From contig NC_081180.1 of NCBI RefSeq assembly GCF_029867415.1, forward strand, positions 143,282,731-143,346,730: a stretch of 64,000 nucleotides of DNA, in the 5' to 3' direction. This DNA is from Vicia villosa. Lineage: Eukaryota; Streptophyta; Magnoliopsida; Fabales; Fabaceae. Below are positions 36,181 through 45,317 of this stretch, in pieces. A program made the position numbers and the translations under genes. The notes under the pieces are model-generated. The model saw nothing but the letters and a program-made list of their open reading frames with translations. It did no database searches and was not told where the DNA came from. Each line of letters starts with the position of its first letter. The first letter of the stretch is position 1.

Positions 36181-38330
36181 TGTGAACCGTGGAAGTTTCA
36201 TGTTCCAAATCATGTTTGGAGTGGTAAAGATGTTTCTTACAACCATCTTCAAATGTTTGGGTGCATGGCTTATGTGCATATTCCGAAGGATGAAAGATCG
36301 AAATTGAATGAGAAATTGAAGAAATGTGTGTTTGTTGGGTATGGACTTGATGATTTTGGGTATCGATTCTTTGACTCGGTTCAACGAAAGCTTATTTGTA
36401 GTCGTGATGTCTTTTTCATGGAGGATTATACCAGTGAGGACATTGACAAAGTTGAGAATAAATATCCAACTTTTGAAGATGAAAAAATGGTTGATACATA
36501 CTCAACTACTATTGCCCCTCACTTTTGAAGATGTTCCAATTAAAAATCAAGGTATGGATTTGAATGTTGATAATGTTTTAAATTCTAATGATATTGTTAA
36601 TGTAGGTGCTACAAAAGACGTTGTTGAAAATGAGGTTGATCAACAGGTTGAAAGTATTGAGCTACTAATTGCTTCTAATGAGTTGAGGTGGTCTACTCGT
36701 GATAAAAGGACATTCATTCGATACCCCTCAAACGAGTATGTTTTTATTACTGACGATGGAGAACCCGAAAAATTTAAAGAAGTTTTGAAGGATGAGAACA
36801 AAAAAGGAGTGGATGGATGCCATGGAGGGTGAAATGTAATCACTTCGTGAGAATAATACCTTTGAGTTAGTGAAGTTTCCAAAGGGTAAGAGAGCATTGA
36901 AGAATATATGAGTTTATCGAATAAAGCAAGATGAGTGTACTTCTCAAAGAAGATTCAAGGCTCGTTTGGTGGTAAAAGGTTTTAAACAACAAGAAGGTTT
37001 TGATTTTGGCAACATTTTTGCTCCGGTTGTGAAGATGCAATATATTTGAATGGTTTTTGGGCTAGCCGCTAGTCTTGATTTGGAAGTAAAGTAAATGGAC
37101 GTGAAGACGGCTTTCGTTCACGATGATCTACATGAAGAAATTTATATGGAGCAACTGGATGGATTCCTAGAAAAGGGAAAAGAAGACTATGTTTGCAAAT
37201 TGATAAAAAGTCTTTATGGTTTGAAATAAGCACCTCATCAATTGTATCAAAAGTTCAACTAGGTGATGATTGAACATGGGTACAAGATGACCCCGATCGA
37301 TCATTGTGTGTTTTTTCGGAATTTCTCCGAAGGTGATTTCATTATTCCCTTACTTTATATGGATGATATGCTAATTGTTGTAAAAGATATTTCGAGAATT
37401 AAAGAGTTGAAGAACACTTTGAGTGAGTATTTTGTTATGAAGGATTAAGGAGAGGCTCTGAAAATTCTCGGTATTGAAATTGTTCGAGATCGAAATGAGA
37501 AGAAGTTGTACTTGTCGCAAGAAAAGTATGTGGAGAAAGTACTTCGGCGTTTTAGTATGGATAAGGCTAAAGCGGTGAGCATTCCACTTGCTTATCATTT
37601 CAAGCTTAGTCATAAACTATGTCCATCTATGTATGAAAAAAGGTTGAGCATGAAGAACATTTCGTACTCATCGGCCGTTGGTAGTTTGATGTATGTTATG
37701 GTTTGTACAAGACCCGATATTGATCATGTCGTGTGAATGGTGAGTCGTTATTTCCCAAAACTGGGAAAAGATCATTGCGAGGCCGTGAAGTGGGCGATGA
37801 GATATTTGCGTGACACTTCGAATTTGAGACTAACTTTGGGATGAAAGAAGCTTATGTTGGTTGGATATACAGATTCGGATTTGGCCGGAAGTTTGGATGA
37901 TCAAAAATCTACTTTGAGATATATGGTGACTTTTGCCGGGGGAGTCGTGGCTTGGCAATCAAAGTTGTAAAAGTGTGTTGCACTCTCTACTACCGAAGCC
38001 GAGTTTATAGCCATCGTGGAAGCGTCAAAAGAGTTGTTATGGTTGATGAAATTTGCATGAAATTTAGTGTGAAACAAGGAAAGTATGTCTTGTTTTGTGA
38101 TAATTAAAGTGACATTCACTAATCGAAGAATTCCTCCTTTCACTCGAGGTCGAAGCATATTGATGTTCGTTATTGTTTGATTCGTGATGCATTAGATTCC
38201 AAGTTGATAGAGCTTTATAAGATTCACACCGATGACAATGGTTCGGATATTTTGACAAAGGTGTTGCCTAAAAGAATGTTTGAGTTTTGTCGTATGAAAG
38301 TCGGATTGGTATTGCCCTCCAACTAGTCGG
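36181..38330 (+). pseudogene. pol: Copia integrase tail, RT and RNase H
   Basis: At 36253 the integrase C-terminal block appears (FGCMAYVHIPKDERSKLNEK, then KKCVFVGYG). RT follows: SLYGLK (stop in place of Q) at about 37210, DHCVFF, the polymerase motif YMDDM at 37357-37371, ILGIEIVRD, LSQEKYVEKVLRRF and SSAVGSLMYVMVCTRPDID. RNase H follows: GYTDSDLAGSLDDQKST, LSTTEAEFIA and SKELLWL. About ten in-frame stops, most explainable by C-to-T change (CAA to TAA, CAG to TAG), plus frameshifts. Confidence 0.85.
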
Positions 38331-38341
38331 TTGGGGGAGTT
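38331..38341 (+). promoter_or_regulatory. Polypurine tract of copia element
   Basis: TTGGGGGAGTT directly before the 3' LTR. Confidence 0.75.
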
Positions 38342-38856
38342 TATTGGGCTTTCCTTCCTATTTGGAGAGGCTCAATTGGATGTGGGTTAGTGTTCCATGT
38401 GTGTGTAAGTCTTCGTTATTATCCAACAAAGAGGATTAGGGTTTAAGTGTGAGAAAAACAACAAGAAAAATTAGAGAGAAGTGTGAAATCCCGCAGCCCC
38501 AATTCTGCACAAATCAGTCCCAGAAATTGAAGCTTGCGCAAAATCCAACGGTCGGATCGTCCTGAAATTTTAACACAACGTTCATGACTTATAAGAGCAC
38601 ATTCTGATGATGTTGATGTATACCTCTAACTAGTGTTAGAGAGAATCTTGTTTGTACTCATCATTGATTATAGTGGAGATTTTAAGTGGCCTACGAGTCA
38701 CGTGATTTTTTACTCTTAGTTAACGGAGATTTTTTCATAATAAAATTGTGTTGTGTTATTTGATGTGTTTTTTGTTGATTGTCTCTAAATTACATGCGAT
38801 ATTTGAGAGAGTTTGTATTATTGACTTATTCGGTTGCGTTGTGGATTTCCCCAGCA
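38342..38856 (+). repeat. 3' LTR of copia element
   Basis: 515 bp. It matches the 5' LTR but has a deletion of about 120 bp in the middle and a mutated first dinucleotide (TA instead of TG). Confidence 0.85.
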
Positions 38857-39623
38857 CTTTCAATTTCACAGTAAATTTAAACGAATAAGTTGTTCATCTC
38901 TTAACTAATTTGTATCTTTTACGATAGATTATTAAAATAATTCATCAGCTCTTCCTAAGGATATTTGTTGAGATATTTTGCTTTCTTGGATGTAAGTGAA
39001 TTTGGGTCTCCATTTTTTGATTAATTTCTTCGATTTTCTTTAGATGACCAACAATGATTTACCTATTTTCAAGGACTTTCCATCCATAGACAAAAACTAG
39101 AAATCTAAAAGAAAAATTGTCATATAGAATCACTTTCTTTTATGTTAATTAACTTTAGTAAATATTTTCTACATATTTTAAACATATAGAATTATAGATT
39201 TCTTTTTCAAAATATTTCTTACCACACTTTTCATACTCTGTATTCTTTTCCTTGTCAACATTGAGACTCTTTCTCTCTATAATAACTTGAGCTTCATTTA
39301 TAAGAGAACTATATTCATCTTCCACAATTATATCACCAGCTTAAATTTATTATTTCTAGTAATCAAGATTATCCCCATAAATATTAGGGGATGTAAGACC
39401 TATAGTTTATTGAAATTAGGGTTAGTGGCTATTGTTTCTTCTCCGTTTATTTATAATTTCTAGTTTTCTAGTTATTATGAACTTACTTACTATGTAGGTT
39501 CTTGCTACGAATATTTTATAATATTTGAATATGTTACTTTTCTATTTAACGAGTTAGAATTTTGGCCGAATATTTAATTATGTGGTTTTTCTCACATATA
39601 ATAATAATTGTTAATGGAACTCG
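38857..39623. other. AT-rich spacer
   Basis: Nothing recognised. Confidence 0.3.
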
Positions 39624-39700
39624 CCAAATTAAGAAAATTTCTTCACCCACCTCCTAACGTTCTTGCCCACCCCTGGTGAATTTACCACACTATCCCTTGT

Positions 39701-39908
39701 TTCGGAAGTTCATTTCCGAAAAGGTACTTTTTTTGTAAAAAAAGGTGTTTTCGGAAATGTATCTCCGAAAACGTGTTTTTTTTAATATAAAATATTGATT
39801 TCGGAGATGCATCTCCGAAATAAAGTTACTTTTCAGAAAATGTGGTGTTTTCGGAAGTTCATCTCCGAACGCACTCCCCTTGAGGGAATTCGGAAATGAA
39901 CCTCCGAA
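39701..39908. repeat. Palindrome array, left (5 copies)
   Basis: Five 20-bp palindromes at 39701, 39750, 39800, 39850 and 39889, spaced about 40-50 bp. The purest is TTCGGAGATGCATCTCCGAA (39800). They lie just inside the terminal inverted repeat. Confidence 0.9.
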
Positions 39909-40002
39909 TTTATGTCTGGACAGAAGAAAAATGAAAAACAACAACGATTCGCTTTATTTAATCGGGTGAAGATTACAACGATAATATTACTGAAAATTAA
40001 AG

Positions 40003-40374
40003 TTACATATTGTTGAACACGGGTAGGTGGGGATGAGTCAACATTTTGATAACGCCGTCCGCCGATCTTTGAAGTTTCGCGTCCAACTCGATCGGGCCTT
40101 TCGAAGAAAATCGGTCGAACGTTGTCCACAAAACCGCTAAATCTTCGTCGTTCTTGATCTCAAAAGGTGTGAACTTAATGCCTCCCTCGTCGTTAAGCGA
40201 TGGCGAGCGGTACTCGAGCTTGACAACCTTTCGATTCTCGGGATAGTGCAAAAGCGTGTTGAGCGACGGTATCAACTCCGCAAACGGCGTGTCGCGCGAG
40301 AAGCGAAATTGGAACGGCATCGGGTAGCCGGTTTCAAAGTACACGAATGCTAGGTGGGGGTAGGTTTGTGTCAT
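40003..40374 (-). CDS. MULE-associated small protein, PB1-like
   Basis: A 123-residue frame from ATG at 40372-40374 (MTQTYPHLAFVYFETGYPMP) to TAA at 40003-40005. A longer frame to 40452 would need a TTG start, so I chose the ATG. A TATA box (TATAAATA on the minus strand, 40416-40423) lies about 45 bp upstream, which supports this as a separate short gene. The pattern of alternating hydrophobic strands, VVKLEYRSPSL, FEIKNDEDLAVLWTTF and GPIELDAKLQRS, resembles the PB1-like fold seen at the N terminus of plant MULE transposases; that is inference. No catalytic motif. The frame is intact, unlike its neighbours in the element. It may be a protein-interaction module of the transposition machinery. 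Confidence 0.6.
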   Translation of the reverse strand: MTQTYPHLAFVYFETGYPMPFQFRFSRDTPFAELIPSLNTLLHYPENRKVVKLEYRSPSLNDEGGIKFTPFEIKNDEDLAVLWTTFDRFSSKGPIELDAKLQRSADGVIKMLTHPHLPVFNNM

Positions 40375-40415
40375 TTGTGTTTTGTGGTGTGAAGAGGATG
40401 AAGAAGAGTGTGTAG

Positions 40416-40423
40416 TATTTATA
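40416..40423 (-). promoter_or_regulatory. TATA box of the PB1-like gene
   Basis: TATAAATA on the minus strand, about 45 bp before the ATG at 40374. Confidence 0.55.
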
Positions 40424-40476
40424 GACTTATTGGAGCATTGATGGTCCAACAAACCTTATCCTGCCTCAGGGGACTT

Positions 40477-40538
40477 TTCGGAAATGAACTTCCGAAAATA
40501 GGAGGCAGAGATGTATATTTCGGAAGTTCATTTCCGAA
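40477..40538. repeat. Palindromes between MULE genes (2 copies)
   Basis: TTCGGAAATGAACTTCCGAA at 40477 and TTCGGAAGTTCATTTCCGAA at 40519 lie between the OTU-like and PB1-like reading frames, immediately upstream of the latter's promoter. Confidence 0.9.
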
Positions 40539-40749
40539 TTATGCAGAAACAGACATAAATTTTGCATTTTGTTGATTGCTTAGTGTGTTGTGTAAATTGA
40601 ACAAATGGAAGGTACATTAAACATAAATTAGACAAAGATGACATAAAACATACTTATATTATATATGTATTGAATCGGTCCGATTTTACATGATAAACAA
40701 CAATACATACAAAAATGGTCATTACAAACCAAAAACGATCCGGAACGAA

Positions 40750-41466
40750 CTAAAATTCACCGAACCAATCGGTGGATCCTAAGTCCAAAATAAGTTCCCG
40801 TCGGACTAAAGTGTGATTATTTTCCCCTTTACCGAGCAAACCCGCAACGGCCCGATATCCACAATTGTCGTCGCCTCCAACATCAACGATGTTATCGATA
40901 TATTTGTGCATAAAAAGTGGCATCTCATCAATGTAGACAATGGGTGATTTTTTTATCGGCGGTGTGCGAGGTGGCTTCGAAATACGGGCACCTTTGTTAC
41001 CACTACACTTGGACTTAGGTGTCTCATGAATTTCCGGGAACGATGCATCAACATGTTCAAAGTAGGAAGGAGATCGTTTTGTTGACGTGTCATCTTGTGT
41101 AATTTTGGACTTTTTCGGTGCACCTTTCGTCTTAACCGGTTGAGATGGCGGTTTCAAATCGGTGGTCTCCGGAAATGCGATCTTTCGCAATTGTTCTTTT
41201 ATATGCATTTTTGTTGTGTCGTCTGCTTTAGCAAACTTCTCCATTATCACTTCCAACTCGTCGGAGATGGTGATTTTGGAGTCATTTTCTTTCGGCGGGT
41301 CAAAATCATCAAAATGAAGTTTCTTCCAATGGTCGGCTACCTCATCCATGCGTATGGGTGAATTCAACTTTTTCTTTTTTGCAAGTATACAAGTACATGG
41401 AAGGTCGTATGTCTTTCTAATGGTGCACCCACATAATGAACTATCCGTCCCCGTGGTCTCCGACCG
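40750..41466 (-). pseudogene. MULE transposase C-terminus: SWIM zinc finger plus OTU-like start
   Basis: The frame is open from about 41466 (HEAKRSETTGTDSSLCGC) and runs through the SWIM finger (CGC...CTC, IRKTYDLPCTC) and the block SPIRMDEVADHWKKL, typical of FAR1/MULE C termini. A linker rich in Lys, Ser and Pro follows. The last 45 residues begin an OTU cysteine-protease-like domain: VDVGGDDNCGYRAVAGLLG, with the D-x-N-C-G-[FY]-R-A site. The stop at 40750 comes before the catalytic His region, so the OTU domain is truncated. It is in a different frame from the upstream transposase part. Confidence 0.75.
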
Positions 41467-41473
41467 CTTAGCT

Positions 41474-42634
41474 TCATGCCGCCATTATCCTATCAACCAC
41501 AACACCGGCTTTGAACACTTTACCATTTTCATCCGGCCTATCTTTTGTTCCAACCGCGGGTTTCAACTTGCTTCTCACGTTGCAAGTTATGTGATACCGG
41601 CAAAGTAAAGCGGTAGATGTCGGGAAGACGGTATCGACCGCATTCATCAAAGCATTGTCCCGATCGGTGACAATGACGTTTGGCATAACCTCTTGATCAA
41701 CTAACAAAGACTTGCAAATTCCCAAGGCCCGCGTAAAGTTGTCTTCTTTTTCACACTCCAAAAAAGCAAACCCCAGCGAATAAGTCTTGTCCGTCGAGGT
41801 CACACCGACTATCTCTAGAAGCGGAAGCCTATATTTGTTTGTCTTGTACGTCGAATCCATGACTAGAACGGTTGGAAATGTGTTGAATAATTTGATACTT
41901 TCGGGATGAGTCCAAAAAATATCACGCACCGTAACTTTATCCTCGGAGGTTCGGAAGCTTGAAACATATTTGTTATCGCCTAGTAGTTTCAAAAGTTGTT
42001 GCATTTCCGACCGAGGGCCCATATTCAATACTTTGAGATTGTGCCGTTCATTGTAAACTTGCTTGATATTTGAAACGTTATCCGGATTCTTACGCTTCAA
42101 ATCGGAAAGTATGTTGCGAGGCGCCACTTTGACTATCGTTAGGTCCGATATCACATTCCTCTCTTCGCGGGATAAACGACACGCCATTGGATGTCCGTGT
42201 AACTTAACATCCAAGGCATGATTATGAATTCCACAAATTACGGTTAACCGCCACAAATCATCAACCCTCCGAGTAGCACGCAACTTAAACGGATACCCGC
42301 ACTTTCTCGATCCCGTGTCCTCGTGTTTTAGCTCCCGGTTTGATTGTACATAACTACCACCCCGTTCGCAATTCAAAACAACGAAATCTTTCTGCCAACT
42401 ATTTCCGTTGTCCGACCTTAAAATAACAATTCCAAATCCATGTTTGTTAGCTTCCTTCCGAACCCAATCAATCAATTGTTCGCGACTACCGAAGCTCCGA
42501 TCATTTGTAAAATGTTGCCGAACATCGACCGCATTGATCATAGGAGTAACGTTAATAACCGGATCGTTATTAACGTTGACAATTTCCGGAACTAATACTC
42601 CATCGTCTCGCACAATGTTGTCCGGATGCACCAT
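41474..42634 (-). pseudogene. FAR1-domain MULE transposase, internally deleted
   Basis: About 386 residues from ATG at 42632-42634; a good splice acceptor (CATTTGTTAG) lies just upstream, so an earlier exon is possible. Residues about 40-150 form the FAR1/WRKY-GCM1-type zinc-binding DNA-binding domain (FGSREQLIDWVRKEANKHGF, CGYPFKLRATRR, CGIHNHAL). The MULE catalytic core follows: LVMDSTYKTNKY (first Asp) and VIVTDRDNALMNAV (second Asp), then LLCRYHITCNV. The frame stops at DRIMAA, and the next recognisable residues (41466 down) already belong to the SWIM region. About 100 residues that normally hold the third acidic residue (VESAH region) are missing and the frame shifts. The enzyme would bind DNA but should not cut it. 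Confidence 0.85.
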
Positions 42635-42700
42635 ACCTAACAAATGAATAAATTAGCAAAATTGGCCAAAATTGTTTTTTTTTTAACTGCCAGGGCATAT

Positions 42701-43152
42701 TTCGGAAGTTCATTTCCGAAATTTATTAGGTAATATATTTCGGAAATGAACTTCTGAACCATATCAGTTTCAGCATAAAATTTATCAATCAATGTAGTGA
42801 AATAGGGGATGAAATGAGTGATGTTTACCTGAAATTGTAGCTTTCTATGCTCCCTTTAACGTGATCAACGGTTTGAAACTTGATTTTAGGGCGAAAAATG
42901 GATGGAGATTGATTGGGTTTTGGAGAGGGTTTTGAGATGTTTTGGAGAAAAATGATGAAATAGTGAAGGAGGGAAATTTGTATATGCAAGAATATTTTCG
43001 GAAATGAACTTCCGAAAATATTCACGTTTTTAAATTTTTTTAACTTCGGAGATGCATCTCCGAAAACACCACTTTTTTGGTGTTTTCGGAGATTCATTTC
43101 CAAAATGTATTAAAATTCAAAAAAAAAATAACTTCGGAGATGCATCTCAGAA
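42701..43152. repeat. Palindrome array, right (6 copies)
   Basis: Palindromes at 42701, 42739, 42997, 43045, 43085 and 43133, the last three degenerate or spaced about 40-50 bp, as in the left array. They lie upstream of the transposase and inside the right terminal repeat. Confidence 0.88.
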
Positions 43153-43223
43153 GCAGGGCAGTTTTGGTTTTTCGCTAGGGGTGACCCCCATAGGGAGGTG
43201 GGTAAAGAAATTTTCCAAATTAA

Positions 43224-43633
43224 TTGCCCACTTATAAGAACAGGATCAGGATCAGGTTGAAATAACAAATGGATTATATTTATCATGTTGGCCCAAGTTA
43301 ATATCTCGTTAGGAACACATTTATGGATGATGGGGGATATTATGATCTGAGATTTGAAACAATTAAGATTGATTCTCAATCACCACTAAGAAGGCATATC
43401 AATTTAAAACAATTACAGTAAATTTTCACTTATGGAATTTCGTGTAAGGAGGGTTAGAGCTGCTATATAAGAAGAAGATAGCAAGAAGAGCTTATATAGA
43501 CAATTGATAAAAGAATTCGATTGTGGCTTTATTGATCTTCATAGGGCCCCGTAAAATTGGTGTCTTTTACGGGTACTTTTGTCGCCCACCTTAGGGCCCC
43601 CGTAAAATTGGAATGAACTATACACACAGTTTA
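43224..43633. other. Spacer
   Basis: No gene. A short duplication, GGGCCC(C)GTAAAATTGG, occurs at 43544 and 43595. Confidence 0.35.
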
Positions 43634-43968
43634 ATGGGCCGGTCCTGTGCATGTGAAGGAAGTGCTATAGCACAGGGCCCCAAATTTTGGGAGGCTCCAA
43701 ATTTTTAAAAGGTTCAATTTTTTTTCATGAATATTAATGATATAATAAAAATCTAATAAATCGAAAAAATGTTATAATAAAAACTCAATACATACAAAAA
43801 TTGAGATAAAACAAAACTCAAAATAATTATAATTAAATATATTATTGATTAATATATAAATGTAATCTTTATGTGTCTTTTTTAATTATTATAATTGTAT
43901 TTATATTTTAAATTTGGGTCTATTTTTAAAATTAGAATAGGGTCTCTACGTTGATTGGGTCGGCCCTG
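43634..43968. mobile_element. hAT-like relic, about 335 bp
   Basis: Left end ATGGGCCGGTCCTG; right end (reverse complement) CAGGGCCGACCCAATC. GGGCCGRCC ends are common on small plant hAT-type elements, and the interior is AT-rich. I could not find a matching 8-bp target duplication (ACAGTTTA against CTGATTCA), so the call rests on the ends only. Confidence 0.45.
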
Positions 43969-44269
43969 CTGATTCAAAGAAAATCCAACTTAGTTTCATG
44001 ATGATGAGGATCATCATCAGTAACAACAATAATAACAACAATGTCAGTAACCGAGTTGCTATAGTGGAGATGCTAGCCACTATGGATAGTTTGTTGGTGG
44101 AGAATATAGGATTCGAATGGTTCATAATGGGGTTAAATGAACCATTCCCCTAAAATCACTTTTTAAAATTATTTTCTTCAAAAATCAGAGTTTTACAAAC
44201 AGATGCGCATTCAACTAGCAGAAGCAACATCTAGCGAAGATTTTATAAATCACACGATCAATTAAGTGA

Positions 44270-44720
44270 TACAGTTAACTCACATTATCATAAATTATAA
44301 CAACTTAAAAAATGAAGTTGCTAAAACAAACAAGTTATTCCACCAGACAGCAATAGTACTTATAAGTCTGGCCGTCACTATCTTTACTTGCTTGTTCTCA
44401 AGGACGCCCATAATGTCGAAGAACATGTTGACGTCGATTGTTCGATCAAGAAACTCCTTCACTCTCATCGTTTCGTAGAATAATAGAATATAAGCTTTCG
44501 CTTGATAATGATGGTTGTTCTGTCGATTCTCACGATCAACCTCTTCCTCGTAAGGTTCTTCTTCTTCAGAACTCGGGTCTTTAACACGGTTGTTTCGACC
44601 CCGTGGAATCCTAATTGGTTCCTCTCTCCTATCTATTTGTCAATTTTAGTTGTTGTTGGCATTGTTCACCTGATTTGCTAAAGTCGTCATCTATAGTTAG
44701 AGTCGCGATAAAAGCCGTGG
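44270..44720 (-). pseudogene. gag: Ty3/gypsy gag fragment
   Basis: Minus-strand translation gives EEPIRIPRGRNNRVKDPS, SSEEEEPYEEEVDRE, then MRVKEFLDRTIDVNMFFDIM, NKQVKIVTARL and VWWNN. This is the gag capsid start of plant chromovirus-type Ty3/gypsy elements (usual V-x-x-FLDW...FFxYMxIPExKxVKLVAxxLxxxAxxWW). Stops occur before and after. A PBS and LTR lie upstream on the same strand. Confidence 0.7.
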
Positions 44721-44795
44721 TAATTCCCTCAAGATCTGCTCTGGTCACCGGTTGATCTGCAATGGTTGTCAAGCTACGAAAAGAACATGAAAAAA

Positions 44796-44810
44796 CCTAT
44801 TCTGATGCCA
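44796..44810 (-). promoter_or_regulatory. Primer-binding site of gypsy relic
   Basis: On the minus strand TGGCATCAGAATAGG; compare the initiator tRNA-Met PBS TGGTATCAGAGC. Confidence 0.6.
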
Positions 44811-44821
44811 ATTGGCGCAGT

Positions 44822-45217
44822 TGGAAACTTGAAAGAAATAGCAAGCGCTAATTCTAGAACAAAACATCTAGTTGCAAGCACAAAACCTCTCAGATAAGGT
44901 AGAATCCACCAGAAAAAGAAAACTTTAGATTTTATTATAATGAAAAATAATTCTTATGAGCATATGCCAAAAGTCTTTAAATACACAAAACAAACAAAAA
45001 AACTAATGGACCTTTAATCTAAAACAGAATTAAATAAATGAGAAAAATAAAACATAAATTGTATAAAATAATAAAGTTACGTAAATATTAAAATATTTTT
45101 TTGACGCGCGGTTTCTTTTTCAATACGCGTGATCAACCCTCCTACATCAAAATACTATCGTGTCCGTTGTAGATCTTTACAAATATATCATTACTACAAT
45201 TAATAATATACAAAAAT
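44822..45217 (-). repeat. Partial LTR of gypsy relic
   Basis: Lies on the far side of the PBS. It has a TATA-like GTGTATTTAAAG on the minus strand (about 44989) and runs into the assembly gap. Confidence 0.45.
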
Positions 45218-45317
45218 NNNNNNNNNNNNNNNNNNNNNNNNNNNNNNNNNNNNNNNNNNNNNNNNNNNNNNNNNNNNNNNNNNNNNNNNNNNNNNNNNNN
45301 NNNNNNNNNNNNNNNNN
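45218..45317. other. Assembly gap (100 N)
   Basis: Exactly 100 N. The base after the gap starts in the middle of an Ogre-like LTR that is repeated at 62467. Confidence 0.99.

Larger units (their letters stand above)
33625..38856 (+). mobile_element. Complete Ty1/copia element, inactive
   Basis: 5' LTR 33625-34261, PBS, gag, protease, integrase, RT and RNase H in copia order, PPT, 3' LTR 38342-38856. The LTRs are clearly alike but differ at many sites, and the 3' copy lacks about 120 bp, so this insertion is much older than Ogre element 2. No matching 5-bp target duplication is visible (CCTCT against CTTTC). Many in-frame stops make it inactive. Confidence 0.88.
39633..43214 (-). mobile_element. 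MULE with FAR1-type transposase and OTU-like tail
   Basis: Inverted ends (G)AAAATTTCTTCACCCACC at the left and AAAATTTCTTTACCCACC at the right (reverse complement). An exact 9-bp target duplication CCAAATTAA (39624-39632 and 43215-43223) is the length made by Mutator-like transposases. The element carries three minus-strand reading frames and 13 copies of a 20-bp palindrome with the pattern TTCGGARRTNNAYYTCCGAA. The transposase has an internal deletion, so this copy is probably not autonomous. Confidence 0.9.

Noticed and set aside
33620..38861. 5-bp target duplication for the copia element
   Set aside because: Flanks CCTCT and CTTTC do not match, so I do not claim one.
43626..43976. 8-bp target duplication for the GGGCCGRCC element
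   Set aside because: ACAGTTTA and CTGATTCA share too few bases.
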